Origin: Hymenobacter monticola
GTDB lineage: Bacteria; Bacteroidota; Bacteroidia; Cytophagales; Hymenobacteraceae
NCBI RefSeq assembly: GCF_022811645.1
Contig: NZ_CP094536.1
Span: 1-64,000 of the forward strand
Direction: 5' to 3'
Length of the DNA stretch: 64,000 nucleotides
The translations under genes were made by a program, and so were the position numbers. Position 1 is the stretch's first letter, and each line of letters begins with the position of its first letter. The notes under the pieces were generated by a model. It searched no databases, had not been told where the DNA came from, and saw only the letters and a program-made list of their open reading frames with translations. Of this stretch, positions 8,823-17,403 are shown piece after piece.

Positions 8823-9550
8823 TACGCTACGAGTTCAGAGGTGAGTTGGGCCCGGGCAATCAGTTCGTCGCACAGGGCGCGCACTTCCGCTTCCACGGAA
8901 GCATCGGCCCCCACCGCCCGCCGATAGGCCGGGTTGAGGTAGCTGTAGCGGGTCGACAGGCGCTTGTAGCAGCCGAGCTGGCGCAGCGACGCCTGCAGGC
9001 GCGGCAAGCCCAGGGCGTCGGTGAATTCGTCCATGTCCTTTTCCTCTTTCAGGTTGGTGCGGTGCGAGTGCACACCAAAGAACTGGAAGTCCAGGCCCTG
9101 CTCCCGCGAGAGCCGGGAGATTTCCTGCAGCAATTGCATGAAAGAGATGGTGGCCAGACGCTCGGCGTCGGAGGCACCCACGGGCACGAGCACCACGTTG
9201 GCGCCGCTGAGCACATCAATCATGGCCGTGTCATCCGAGCGGCCCGGCACGTCGATGAATACCACGTCGTAATCGTCGCTGACCTCGTCGAGCCGGTCAT
9301 ACACTTGCCCCATGCCTACGGACTCCAGCGCATAGGGAAAGGCGGGCTCAGCCAGCGTGCCGGCTTCACGCTCCAACTCCACACTGGGCTGGTCGTTGGT
9401 GAGGCGCACCCCGGCCAGGGTTTGCTGGGAGTCGGCATCGACCACGAGCACACGGTAGCCATAGTCAGCGGCCAGCGCACCAGCCAGCACCGTGATGAGG
9501 GTACTCTTACCAATGCCGCCTTTCTGGTTGGCAACGCAAATGATTTTCAT
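8822..9550 (-). CDS. parA: ParA-family partition ATPase
   Basis: Protein of 242 residues starting MKIICVANQKGGIGKST, with the deviant Walker A box (KGGIGKST, residues 10-17) that defines ParA/MinD ATPases. VLVVDADSQ is the A' box and DVVFIDVPGR the Walker B region. It lacks an N-terminal HTH, as in type Ib plasmid ParA proteins. It would segregate the plasmid together with the overlapping small partner gene. The upstream AT-rich palindromes are candidate centromere or operator sites. Confidence 0.92.
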   Translation of the reverse strand: MKIICVANQKGGIGKSTLITVLAGALAADYGYRVLVVDADSQQTLAGVRLTNDQPSVELEREAGTLAEPAFPYALESVGMGQVYDRLDEVSDDYDVVFIDVPGRSDDTAMIDVLSGANVVLVPVGASDAERLATISFMQLLQEISRLSREQGLDFQFFGVHSHRTNLKEEKDMDEFTDALGLPRLQASLRQLGCYKRLSTRYSYLNPAYRRAVGADASVEAEVRALCDELIARAQLTSELVA

Positions 9551-9900
9551 AAAGCGAGAGAACTAACAGGTAAAGCCGCAGCGGGCGTAAGCAGGTTGCA
9601 AAATAAGCACCTTGTTTCTCAATTTTCAAACTTACTTGTAAACTTGTTTTTTTATTTCCTAGAAAATAAGGTTATCAACTTCTAAATAAACAAACTGCTT
9701 ATTTTCTTAAGTTACTTGTTTCTAATTTTACATGAAATATAATTTACAAGTTTCTCAATAAATGTTAATCAAAAGTTCTTAAGAAACTTATTTCCTGAAA
9801 TACTAAGAAACAAAGCGCATTACGAGGCGTAATGCCTCCCGGATGCAGGCCTATCTTCTTTTCTGTTTACTTATTTCCTGAGAAATAAAAAATACAAAGT
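9551..9900. promoter_or_regulatory. AT-rich palindrome region upstream of parA (candidate parS/operator)
   Basis: No gene is seen here. Three copies of an imperfect palindrome around TTATTTCCTrrGAAATAA occur at 9652-9670, 9787-9807 and 9870-9890. A related TTCTTAAGAA palindrome lies at 9775-9785 and a perfect 8-bp hairpin (GCATTACG-AGG-CGTAATGC) at 9817-9835. Repeated palindromes next to a type Ib parA operon are the usual form of a plasmid centromere and of the autoregulatory operator. Confidence 0.55.
9627..9634 (-). promoter_or_regulatory. -7 box of the parA promoter
   Basis: The minus strand reads TAAGTTTG, a perfect match to the Bacteroidota -7 consensus TAnnTTTG, 77 bp upstream of the parA start. 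Confidence 0.55.
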
Positions 9901-10096
9901 CTGACTTGCTACGCGGTCTGCTAGAGGCGCTACTGACCCTTTGCAATCAGACCATGGCTTCCAAGACATAGAAGACACCTAGTCAATGCCAGATAGTAAC
10001 CGTGCTGGCTTTCTCGCTGCACTATCCCACAACGCGAACCGAATGACCCATCCCAGACACACGCAAAGGAGCACCTCACGGGTAGTTAGCAAGAAG

Positions 10097-10159
10097 ACTA
10101 CCATTTAATTGCGCTAACGCACTGATTAAATGGTAGTTATTTATCAACAGAGTTGATAA
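10097..10159. other. candidate oriT: two hairpins upstream of the mobilization operon
   Basis: A perfect 13-bp inverted repeat (ACTACCATTTAAT at 10097-10109 and ATTAAATGGTAGT at 10125-10137) encloses a smaller TGCG-CTAA-CGCA hairpin. Three bases further on, TTATCAAC-AGA-GTTGATAA (10141-10159) forms a second perfect hairpin. The mobilization genes begin 58 bp downstream. Paired inverted repeats directly upstream of a relaxase operon are typical of oriT, though they could also be operators for the ribbon-helix-helix protein. The rest of 9900-10217 shows no gene. Confidence 0.55.
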
Positions 10160-10217
10160 AGCATAAAATGAAGCTCTAAAACATTAATAGACAGCAGATA
10201 ACAGTTAAAAATTAGCT

Positions 10218-10706
10218 ATGCAGGACCAAAAACAACCATTGTTTTCACCGGCAGGCATTGGCCCGGCCGTGAAGCACCTTACAGTAAGCGGCCCGGCGCA
10301 CCGGCTGGTAGGAGCGGAGTCGGCCCGGCTGGGCCTAACCCGCACGGAATACGCCGACGCGGCCATCCGCTACTTCGCGGAAAGGAGCCTGAACCCGGTG
10401 GAAGCCCAGGCCCGGGAAGGGCAGCTCATCATGGCGGAAGTGAAGCGGCTGGGCGACCGGGTGTTCTCCTACCTGCAGGAGCAGGAGCGGGGCTTGCTGT
10501 TGGAAATGGTGCGCTCCCAGCTGCGGCAGCAGGCCGTGCAGGAGCAAACGCTGCGGGTAGTGGAGAATTTATTGGCCCCGGAAGGAGGGGAGCCCTTGCA
10601 TAAAATCCAGCGCAAAAATCAGGAGAGAATTGCGGAAGCTACCGCCGCTGGGTTGGCGGCCCTGAACATTAAGTCGCTGACTAAACAGCCTGGTAACGGG
10701 AAATAA
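10218..10706 (+). CDS. mobilization accessory protein, ribbon-helix-helix type
   Basis: Protein of 162 residues at the head of the mobilization operon, ending 4 bp before the relaxase. The segment KHLTVSGPAHRLVG, then GLTRTEYADAAIRYFAE (residues about 20-60), fits a ribbon-helix-helix fold with a beta strand followed by two helices. The C-terminal half is a predicted coiled coil. Proteins of this kind (BfmC/MbpC/MobC-like in Bacteroidota) bind oriT and help the relaxase nick DNA; they often repress their own operon. Assignment is by position and fold pattern. Confidence 0.75.
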   Translation: MQDQKQPLFSPAGIGPAVKHLTVSGPAHRLVGAESARLGLTRTEYADAAIRYFAERSLNPVEAQAREGQLIMAEVKRLGDRVFSYLQEQERGLLLEMVRSQLRQQAVQEQTLRVVENLLAPEGGEPLHKIQRKNQERIAEATAAGLAALNIKSLTKQPGNGK

Positions 10707-10710
10707 TGCC

Positions 10711-11736
10711 ATGCACGCCAAGCTAATTAACCCCAAATCCAGTGGCAAGAAAGCCTATAATAACCAGGGTAGTGCGGCGCAGGCCTTGAATTACTTGACC
10801 CACGAGGCCCGGCAAAATGGTCAGGAAGCGCACTTCTTTGACGGGCAGCGGGAGGCACTGGACCGGGAATCCGTATTGGCAGCGCTCGATAACAACGTGA
10901 AGGGACTGCGGGCCAACGAGGCCAAGTTCTACTCCCTGGTTCTAAGTCCCAGTCCGGAAGAGCTGGCCCACATCGGGGGCGGTGATGAGGCGAAGCTGCG
11001 CGCCTACACCCGGGAGGTGATGGCTGCCTACGCGGCGAACTTTCGTCTGAAAGACGGCGGGGCAGTAGGGAAAGACGACCTGGTATGGGGTGCCATCATC
11101 CACCAGGAGCGCACGCACCGCGGCACCGACCCGGCCGTGAAGGAAGGGGAGGCCAAAGCGGGGCAGCCGCGCCCCGGCCTGCAGGCGCATATCCACGTGG
11201 TGGTCTCGGCCCGGGACCGGAACCAGCGCGTCACGCTCAACCCCGGCGGGCGCGTGAGCCGGTTCAGTCTGCGCGACTGGCAGGAGGAAGCCCGGGTGCA
11301 ATTCGAGCAGCAGTTTCAGTACCAGGGCCAAGCCCCAAAACGAAAGGAAGCCCCCACCGTTTCCGCACCCAACCCGAAGCGCAACGCACGGATTGCCGAG
11401 CGCGTCGAGCAACTAAACCTGCAGGCGGACCCGAGCCAGCGCTTGGAGGCGGAGCGGGTGCAGCGCATCGCGCAGGCCCGGGGCTACGACCCCATTTTCT
11501 ACGACCGGCTGCGACGGCTGGAAGACCGGGCCCGGCAGGGGCAGCCGCTGGACAACGCCTACCACCTGCTGGCCACGGGGCGCGAGGAGCCGGCCCGCGC
11601 CAATACCGGGCACCATGTGCGGCAGGCCCTGCACAGCCTGCAGCAAGTCGTGCGCGCCAACAGAGGCCCCGAGCACGTGGTGACCGAGGACATTGGCGAG
11701 CCGCGCCGGCGCGGACAGTGGGAAGCCGAGCTGTGA
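10711..11736 (+). CDS. relaxase (DUF5712-type mobilization nuclease)
   Basis: Protein of 341 residues starting MHAKLINPKSSGKKAYNNQGS, typical of the Bacteroidota relaxases annotated as DUF5712. Possible metal-binding histidines are in IIHQERTHRG (about residue 130) and in AHIHVVVSARD (about residue 155, an HUH-like HxH). The Tyr nucleophile is probably one of the N-terminal tyrosines (Y16 or Y29). The C-terminal third is charged and helical. It would nick oriT and pilot the strand to the coupling protein encoded next. The coupling gene begins 34 bp after its stop. Confidence 0.85.
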   Translation: MHAKLINPKSSGKKAYNNQGSAAQALNYLTHEARQNGQEAHFFDGQREALDRESVLAALDNNVKGLRANEAKFYSLVLSPSPEELAHIGGGDEAKLRAYTREVMAAYAANFRLKDGGAVGKDDLVWGAIIHQERTHRGTDPAVKEGEAKAGQPRPGLQAHIHVVVSARDRNQRVTLNPGGRVSRFSLRDWQEEARVQFEQQFQYQGQAPKRKEAPTVSAPNPKRNARIAERVEQLNLQADPSQRLEAERVQRIAQARGYDPIFYDRLRRLEDRARQGQPLDNAYHLLATGREEPARANTGHHVRQALHSLQQVVRANRGPEHVVTEDIGEPRRRGQWEAEL

Positions 11737-11770
11737 TTCAATCAAATCCTACCCTTTAGATAAACCCTGC

Positions 11771-13915
11771 ATGAGCATGATGAGCGCCCCCCGGCAGCCG
11801 GGCAACCAACGCCTGACCGGCTTCTACGTCGGCCTGACCTTCCTCCTGATGGTGCTGGCCGGCGGCGAGTACTACTTGCTGACCCACCCGGACCTGGTGG
11901 CGGGGGCCGCGTCCGCTGCGGGCCCGAAAGCGAGCTTGGGCACCTCAATTACAACCCGTCTGCTGAGCGGCCTGGGGCGCTTCTACCAGCGCTACGGCCT
12001 ACTGGTTCGCGGTGCGGTACTGGTAGGAGGGGGGCTGCTGGCCGTGCTGCTGAAAATGCCCCCCGCCCGGCCCGGGCAGCGGCGCTGGCAGCCCACGCAG
12101 CTGCAGCTGCGGCGCGTACAGCTGGCGGCCGCGGGGGTGGGCTCACTCAGCGGGGCGCTGCTGCTGGCCCTGGCCCCGTTTTCGGCGGGCATCATTGCTT
12201 GGCTCTACCCCACGGCGGCCGGGCTGGTTCTGGGCGCGGGTCTGGTTGCGGGTGTGGTACGGGCCCTGCACAAGACGGAGCGGTTTGGGCTGCGCACCGA
12301 GCGCCAGCAGCAGCAGTCCGAGCACGGCTTTAGCTTGGCCACGACCGATGGGGGCTGGATTAACATTCCCAACCCGTTCCGGGGCACGCTGGTGCTGGGC
12401 GGCGCCGGGGCGGGCAAGTCGTATTCCATCGGGGAGCCTTTGATTGAGCAGTTCACTGAGAAGGGCTTTGCCGGCCTCATCTACGACTTTAAGTTTCCGG
12501 TGCTGGCCGAAGCCGCGCAGAAGGCTTTTGTGCTGGCCGACGCCAAAGCCCGGGCGGCCGGGCAGGAGCCCGCTCAAGTGCAGCTGCACATCATCAACTT
12601 TAAAGACCTGGAACGCAGCGAGCGGGTGAACCCCCTGCGGGCCGACAAGATGCCGGTGGTGGCGTACGCCAACGAATACGCCCGCGCCATCATGGCCAAT
12701 CTGAACCCGGAGAGCATCAAAAAGATGGATTTCTTTGACACCAGCGCCAACGCCTTTCTGACGGCCATCATCTGGTTTTACAAGAAGAACTTCCCCACGT
12801 TCTGCACCCTGCCCCACGTGGTAAACACGGCCCTTCACCCGGACTTTACCCACGTGCTGAGCATGCTCGACTCGGACCCCGAGTGCGGGGACATGGTGCG
12901 CTCCATCACCACGGCTGTCAAGCAGCGGGCCGAGAAGCAGGTGGCCGGCGTCATTGCCTCGCTGCAGATTGTTCTCACGCGCATCAACTCGCCGGAAATT
13001 GCCTGGGTGCTCACCCCGGACGAGGCAAGAGGGGAGGGGTTTAGCCTGGAGCTGAACGACAAGAAAGCCCCCAAGGTGCTGGTGGTGGGCAACGACCCCA
13101 CGCTCAAGGAAACCTTCTCGCCGGTTATCAGCTGCATCGTAGCCGTGGCCCTGAAGCTGATGAACCAGCAGCACAAGCACCCGAGCTACGTGTTCCTCGA
13201 CGAGGCCGCCACCATCTACGTGCCCAACCTGGAGGTGATACCGGCCACGGCGCGCAGCAACAAGGTGGCCATGATTTACATGACCCAGGACCTGAGTCAG
13301 ATGATTGACGCCTACGGCCGGGAGAAAATGCAGGTGATGGTGAGCAACCTCAACAACCAATTTTTCGGCAAGGTCAATTCGCTGGAGACGGCCAAGTTCG
13401 TGTCCGAACTCGTGGGCAAGGAGGACCGGGAAATGGTGTCAGCCAGCCTGGGCCGTAGCCAGAGCGGCGGCGCCCGTGGCGCGGGCAGCAGCAGCAACCA
13501 GAGCGTGAGCTGGCAGGAGCGCAACTTGGTGCGGCTGCAGGATACCATCACGCTCGAAACCGGCGAATTCATCGGCCAGACCGTGGAAACGGAGCAGCCC
13601 TTTTTTCAGGGGAAGGTAGCGCGTCAGGCCACGCCGGGTAATTACCCGCTACACCCCTTGGCCACGTTCGAAGGCGGTCCGGCACCGGTACTGGAAGCGG
13701 CGCCGGCAGGGGAGGAGCCCAGCCGGGACTGGCTAAGCCAGCGCCGGGCGGCGCGGCAGGCCGGGAGCCAGCCCGCGGCCGAGGTCGTCGGTGCCCAGCA
13801 GGCCGTCATTCAGGCCAACTTTGCCTTGATACGCGAGGACGTGGCCGGCATTGTCGGGCAGTACGCCAACACCCTCAAGCCGGGCCAGATGCCGGACAAT
13901 GAACCCATGCTTTAG
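11771..13915 (+). CDS. VirD4/TraG-like type IV coupling protein
   Basis: Protein of 714 residues from the ATG at 11771; the 26 codons upstream in frame overlap the relaxase and are not used. The N-terminus has several predicted transmembrane helices (for example GFYVGLTFLLMVLAGGEYYLL). The soluble domain carries Walker A (GGAGAGKSYS), YDFKFP, and Walker B (YVFLDEAATIYVP) with a following MIYMTQDLSQM. This is the FtsK/VirD4 pump that hands the relaxase-DNA complex to a secretion channel. No type IV secretion channel genes are in the window, so a helper element may be needed. Confidence 0.9.
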   Translation: MSMMSAPRQPGNQRLTGFYVGLTFLLMVLAGGEYYLLTHPDLVAGAASAAGPKASLGTSITTRLLSGLGRFYQRYGLLVRGAVLVGGGLLAVLLKMPPARPGQRRWQPTQLQLRRVQLAAAGVGSLSGALLLALAPFSAGIIAWLYPTAAGLVLGAGLVAGVVRALHKTERFGLRTERQQQQSEHGFSLATTDGGWINIPNPFRGTLVLGGAGAGKSYSIGEPLIEQFTEKGFAGLIYDFKFPVLAEAAQKAFVLADAKARAAGQEPAQVQLHIINFKDLERSERVNPLRADKMPVVAYANEYARAIMANLNPESIKKMDFFDTSANAFLTAIIWFYKKNFPTFCTLPHVVNTALHPDFTHVLSMLDSDPECGDMVRSITTAVKQRAEKQVAGVIASLQIVLTRINSPEIAWVLTPDEARGEGFSLELNDKKAPKVLVVGNDPTLKETFSPVISCIVAVALKLMNQQHKHPSYVFLDEAATIYVPNLEVIPATARSNKVAMIYMTQDLSQMIDAYGREKMQVMVSNLNNQFFGKVNSLETAKFVSELVGKEDREMVSASLGRSQSGGARGAGSSSNQSVSWQERNLVRLQDTITLETGEFIGQTVETEQPFFQGKVARQATPGNYPLHPLATFEGGPAPVLEAAPAGEEPSRDWLSQRRAARQAGSQPAAEVVGAQQAVIQANFALIREDVAGIVGQYANTLKPGQMPDNEPML

Positions 13916-13958
13916 GCGGCATTTGAGGCACCTTCAGTGCCGGTTTCTTGTTAACTAA

Positions 13959-14249
13959 ATGCCTCCAGCTCCTCCCATTTACGTATTTTGCATGATGGAA
14001 ACGCCCGCCTATCCGACCCCGCAGTTTGGCCCCCGTGAGCAGACCCGCGAGCAGCGGCAGTTCATCATCAGCCAGTCGCTGGGCATCACCCGCAGCCAGG
14101 GCCCCTATGAAGTGCCTGAGTGGCAGGCCGCGCTACACGAGCAGTACATAGATGGGTTGGTTGACCTGGACTATGTGGGGGCGCGCCACGACGAATACCG
14201 CGCTCAGTTCATTGCGGGCCAGGCGTCTGCCGCCGCGGTAACCAAGTAA
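13959..14249 (+). CDS. VbhA-like candidate antitoxin of the Fic enzyme
   Basis: Small protein (96 residues, or 85 from the ATG at 13992) immediately upstream of a Fic gene, the usual position of VbhA-type Fic inhibitors. Its pattern FIISQSLGITRS, then EYIDG-like and DLDYVGA segments resembles the three-helix VbhA fold by eye. The canonical inhibitory motif (S/T)xxxE(G/N) is not intact: the best-aligned site reads SQSLGI, so the inhibitory Glu seems to be lacking. Assignment relies mainly on context. Confidence 0.55.
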   Translation: MPPAPPIYVFCMMETPAYPTPQFGPREQTREQRQFIISQSLGITRSQGPYEVPEWQAALHEQYIDGLVDLDYVGARHDEYRAQFIAGQASAAAVTK

Positions 14250-14340
14250 TTCTTCTTCGCGACACTTCAGCCCGGCCACCAGCGCCGCGCGGTTTTGCCC
14301 CGGCGTTTCTCGGTTATCGAGCGCTGGGCACTGCACGCCT

Positions 14341-15681
14341 ATGACTGACCGCTTCACCAATCCGGAAACCGGCGTTTTTTATAACCGACTTGGCCTAACC
14401 GATGCCGAAGAGCTGGACCGGGAAACCAAGCGCCTGTCCCTGCGCCGGCTTGCGGAGTTGGCAGCCGGCCGCGGCCCGCAGGGCGACAGCTTCGATGCCG
14501 CGCGGCTGCGCGCCACGCACCAGTACCTGTTCCAGGATACGTTTGAGTGGGCCGGTCAGACCCGCCGGGAGGGTGCTTTTCAAGGAGTCAAAGCGGCCGA
14601 CCTGCCGGGCATGGAGCGTCCCATGCACTTCGCACCCTTTGAGCGCATCGACGAGCGCCTGAACGCGCTGGGCGAGCAGCTCAAGCAGGAAAACAATCTC
14701 AAGGGCTTGACTACCCCGGCCGCGTTTGCCGAGCGGGCGGCCTACTATTTTGACCACTACAACCACGTGCACGCCTTCCGCGAGGGCAACGGGCGCACGC
14801 TGCAAGCTGCTTTCAGTGAGTTGGCGCAGCAGGGGGGCTACCGGGTTGACTTTAGCCGGGAGCACGAGCAACTCAACCCCGCCCGGGACCAGGGCATCGT
14901 TAGCCTGCACGGGGCGCCGCACCGCGAGAAGGACTTACAGGCCCTGCGTGACTTGTTTGCCCGCAACACCACGCCGCTGCCCGGACCGGAAGCCGAGGCG
15001 GCCCGCCACCCCAGCCAGGCCCGAGCCTTGGCAGACGGGCCTTTACCCGCGGTCCGGCAGATAGAGCAGCTCCGCGAGTTGGTGGCGGCCACCCCGGCCG
15101 TGCAGCAGCTGGTAGCCGGTGTGGACTACCGCCGCAACCAGCGCGCCGACGCCCTACTGAGCCAGGTGCTCGACATCGACCGCAACCCGCAGACGGGCGT
15201 GCCCCAGCACGGAACCGAATTGCGGCAGCTGCTGCAGGAGGCCGCGCAGGACAAACGCTTCCAGGACCCGCAATCCCAGCGGGAGGCGACGCGGTTCGGG
15301 GCCGCGCTGGCGGTCTTGCAGCCCCCGGAGCCAATGAAAGCCCTGGGGACTTCGCCGGCTTTACCTGCCACCGGGCCATCGACTGCGGGAACGGCCGCGT
15401 TTGTGCAAGCCGCCAAGCGGTTGGCCGAGGGATTGGAGGAGCAGGGCTACCCCGGGCCGGCTGATTCCTTGTCGCGGGCAGCCAAGGCCGTGGAGAAATC
15501 CGCTTATCTGGGCGGTGCCAACCTGCAGGCAGTGGGAGAGGCATTGACTCGGGCGGAGAAGATACCCGCGCTGGCCGATGACGCAGCCGCCTTGCGCGGT
15601 GCCGGGCGCAGTTTGCAGCAAGCCCAGCGGAGTATGGCCCCACCGACGCCGGGCCGGGAGAATGACGGTCTTGAACGGTAA
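14341..15681 (+). CDS. Fic-domain AMP transferase (toxin/effector candidate)
   Basis: Protein of 446 residues. The Fic domain (about 1-200) includes QYLFQDTFEWAGQTR and the active-site loop HAFREGNGRT (His144 to Arg152), which fits HxFx(D/E)GNGR. The following position is Q rather than the common R. Fic enzymes transfer AMP from ATP to target hydroxyls. The C-terminal half (about 210-446) is Ala/Gln-rich and helical and could be a translocation signal, as in Bartonella VbhT where a Fic domain precedes a BID domain. It follows the coupling-protein gene, so a conjugation-delivered toxin is a reasonable hypothesis. Confidence 0.85.
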   Translation: MTDRFTNPETGVFYNRLGLTDAEELDRETKRLSLRRLAELAAGRGPQGDSFDAARLRATHQYLFQDTFEWAGQTRREGAFQGVKAADLPGMERPMHFAPFERIDERLNALGEQLKQENNLKGLTTPAAFAERAAYYFDHYNHVHAFREGNGRTLQAAFSELAQQGGYRVDFSREHEQLNPARDQGIVSLHGAPHREKDLQALRDLFARNTTPLPGPEAEAARHPSQARALADGPLPAVRQIEQLRELVAATPAVQQLVAGVDYRRNQRADALLSQVLDIDRNPQTGVPQHGTELRQLLQEAAQDKRFQDPQSQREATRFGAALAVLQPPEPMKALGTSPALPATGPSTAGTAAFVQAAKRLAEGLEEQGYPGPADSLSRAAKAVEKSAYLGGANLQAVGEALTRAEKIPALADDAAALRGAGRSLQQAQRSMAPPTPGRENDGLER

Positions 15682-15716
15682 GCACCCCCTTTTTCCATAT
15701 TCTTCACGACCCGTTC

Positions 15717-16028
15717 ATGAATCTATACATCGAAGCCGAGTACGAAGCTGCCAGCTGGGAGCTGGAGCAGTTGCTAGACCAGTGGCCGCAGCAAACCGAG
15801 CGCACGCTCACGCTACTGGCGGCGATTGAGGAATTCTCTCGGCAGGGCGCTTGCCACTGGCCGGCGCCGTTGCCGCCGCGCCTGCCTGAAGGTCCCATTG
15901 ATGAAGCGCGTCGGGCGAGGGCATGGGCCCACCGGGTAAATCCTGCCTTGGCCCGGCAGTACCTGCTCAACCTGGCCCTAGCCAAGGAAGCCTTAGCTGT
16001 CCGGGAAAACCAGTCGCAGAATGGGTAG
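15717..16028 (+). CDS. hypothetical protein
   Basis: Protein of 103 residues, acidic and mostly helical (MNLYIEAEYEAASWELEQLL). I do not recognise a family. It starts 35 bp after the Fic gene on the same strand and is followed by another small protein gene, so it is probably part of the mobilization/Fic transcription unit. No membrane segment or metal-binding motif is visible. Confidence 0.6.
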   Translation: MNLYIEAEYEAASWELEQLLDQWPQQTERTLTLLAAIEEFSRQGACHWPAPLPPRLPEGPIDEARRARAWAHRVNPALARQYLLNLALAKEALAVRENQSQNG

Positions 16029-16066
16029 TCCACAACTGACCGAAGTATAGGGCTACCTTGGTACCG

Positions 16067-16264
16067 ATGAAGGACGATGAACTCCAGTTTCTGCAGGAAC
16101 AGCTTGAGGCGACCGAGTTGCTGCCCTGTGCCACCTGCCGGCAGGAGACGCTACACGCCCACGTGGAGGTGCTGGAGCGGTATGCATATGCCACGGAGTT
16201 GTTGATGGAATGCACCGCCTGTGGCACCCGGCGCACGTGGATGCAGTTGGAAACGCCGCAATAA
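16067..16264 (+). CDS. small zinc-ribbon-like protein
   Basis: A 65-residue protein from the ATG at 16067 (a TTG three codons upstream is less likely). It has two CxxC pairs (LPCATCRQE and MECTACGTRR) separated by about 30 residues, the layout of a four-Cys zinc ribbon. Function unknown. Last gene of the block that follows the mobilization operon. Confidence 0.6.
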   Translation: MKDDELQFLQEQLEATELLPCATCRQETLHAHVEVLERYAYATELLMECTACGTRRTWMQLETPQ

Positions 16265-16342
16265 CCTGAATCGGAAATTCTGCCACCTCACAGATTGACG
16301 AAGCCAGCGGTAAAGGAGTGAACACGCATTTCCTGCATCATT

Positions 16343-16380
16343 ACTTTAGCGTTTGCTTAAATACTAAAGTCTTATCTTTG
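16343..16380 (+). promoter_or_regulatory. promoter and operator of the ArsR-merTP operon
   Basis: A perfect 7-bp inverted repeat ACTTTAG (16343-16349) and CTAAAGT (16364-16370) with a 14-bp spacer is the likely ArsR/SmtB operator. TATCTTTG at 16373-16380 matches the -7 consensus TAnnTTTG, with a TTTG at 16352-16355 as possible -33 element. The start codon at 16388 is only 7 bp past the -7 box, so the mRNA is nearly leaderless. Confidence 0.7.
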
Positions 16381-16387
16381 TACCACG

Positions 16388-16765
16388 ATGAAAGCACAAT
16401 CCACTTGCGTCCGGGTCTTTGCCGATACTGCGCACATTGAACGCAGCACCCAACGGCTGGCTGCAGCTGAGGCTGGCTTGGAGGCACTTGCCCAGGTGCT
16501 GGCCCTGACCGGCAACGAAGTCCGCCTGAAGATGCTGTTTCTGCTGCTCGACCAGCAGCAGCTGTGCGTGTGCGACCTAGCCGACGTGCTGCATATGAAC
16601 GTGTCAGCCATCTCCCAGCACCTGCGTAAGCTCAAAGATGGGGGCGTGGTGCAAGCCCGCAAAGTCGGACAGACTGTTTTTTACACGCTGACGCCTGCCC
16701 TGCGGCCTCTGGTGCAGCCCCTGCTTGCATCCGTTTCCACTTCTTTCACTGCCTCCGTAGCATGA
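16388..16765 (+). CDS. ArsR/SmtB-family metalloregulator
   Basis: Protein of 125 residues with a winged-helix ArsR fold (LTGNEVRLKMLFLLL, then ISQHLRKLKDGGVVQARKVGQTVFYTL). LCVCDLADVL places a CxC metal-sensing pair (C60, C62) in the alpha3 helix, with an additional C7 near the N-terminus; this is the site used for thiophilic ions such as As(III), Cd(II), Pb(II) or Hg(II). Its stop overlaps the merTP start (ATGA). It probably represses its own operon through the adjacent inverted repeat and responds to mercury, judging from the downstream genes. Confidence 0.88.
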   Translation: MKAQSTCVRVFADTAHIERSTQRLAAAEAGLEALAQVLALTGNEVRLKMLFLLLDQQQLCVCDLADVLHMNVSAISQHLRKLKDGGVVQARKVGQTVFYTLTPALRPLVQPLLASVSTSFTASVA

Positions 16766-17391
16766 GCCAATCCGCTTCCACTCCCACCAAGTCCCTGGCC
16801 GGAACGGGCCTGGTGGCCGCGCTGGCCGCCTCGCTGTGCTGCATTACCCCGCTGCTGGCCATCGTGGGAGGGCTGGGCGGCGTGGCTTCCACCTTCTCGT
16901 GGCTGGAGCCACTACGTCCCTACCTGATAGCCCTGACCGTGGGCGTGCTTGGCTTTGCCTGGTATCAGCAGCTCCGGCCCGCGCCGGTGGCGGCCGACAA
17001 CTGCGGCTGCCCCGTGCCGGTCAAGCCTTCCCTAATGCAGTCGCGCGGCTTTCTGGCCAGCGTGACGGTACTAGCCGGGCTGCTGCTAACCTTTCCCTAT
17101 TACGGTGCCCGGTTCTACCCAACGGTGGCGCCCAAACCGGTGGCTGCTACCATTGCGGCTCCGGTGTGGCAAACGAGCTCTTATCGCATCGGGGGCATGA
17201 CGTGCGAGGCCTGCGCTCGCCACGTCGAGCACGACGTGCAGCAGCTGCCTGGCGTGCAGAGCGTGCAGGTGTCCTACGACCAGGGCACAGCCCAGGTACG
17301 CTTTAACCCGGCTGTCACGCCGGCAGCCCAGGTAGAGAAAGCCATTAACGGCACCGGCTACTCGGTAATGAACCCCACCACATCCCGCTAA
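16762..17391 (+). CDS. merTP: mercuric ion transporter MerTP (MerT-MerP fusion)
   Basis: Protein of 209 residues. The first 110 residues form a MerT-like membrane part with the paired cysteines in the first helix (SLCCITP, C26-C27) and a second Cys pair at C81/C83 (NCGCPV). The C-terminal domain is a MerP-like HMA fold with GGMTCEAC (C148, C151). It binds Hg(II) outside and moves it into the cell, normally to supply mercuric reductase. No intact merA is in the window, which would make import risky unless a reductase is encoded elsewhere. Confidence 0.9.
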   Translation: MSQSASTPTKSLAGTGLVAALAASLCCITPLLAIVGGLGGVASTFSWLEPLRPYLIALTVGVLGFAWYQQLRPAPVAADNCGCPVPVKPSLMQSRGFLASVTVLAGLLLTFPYYGARFYPTVAPKPVAATIAAPVWQTSSYRIGGMTCEACARHVEHDVQQLPGVQSVQVSYDQGTAQVRFNPAVTPAAQVEKAINGTGYSVMNPTTSR

Positions 17392-17403
17392 CCGTTCCCG
17401 GCT

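Noticed and set aside
12143..13360. Minus-strand open frame of 405 codons opposite the coupling protein
   Set aside because: Shadow frame; the plus strand has Walker A and B motifs of VirD4 proteins.
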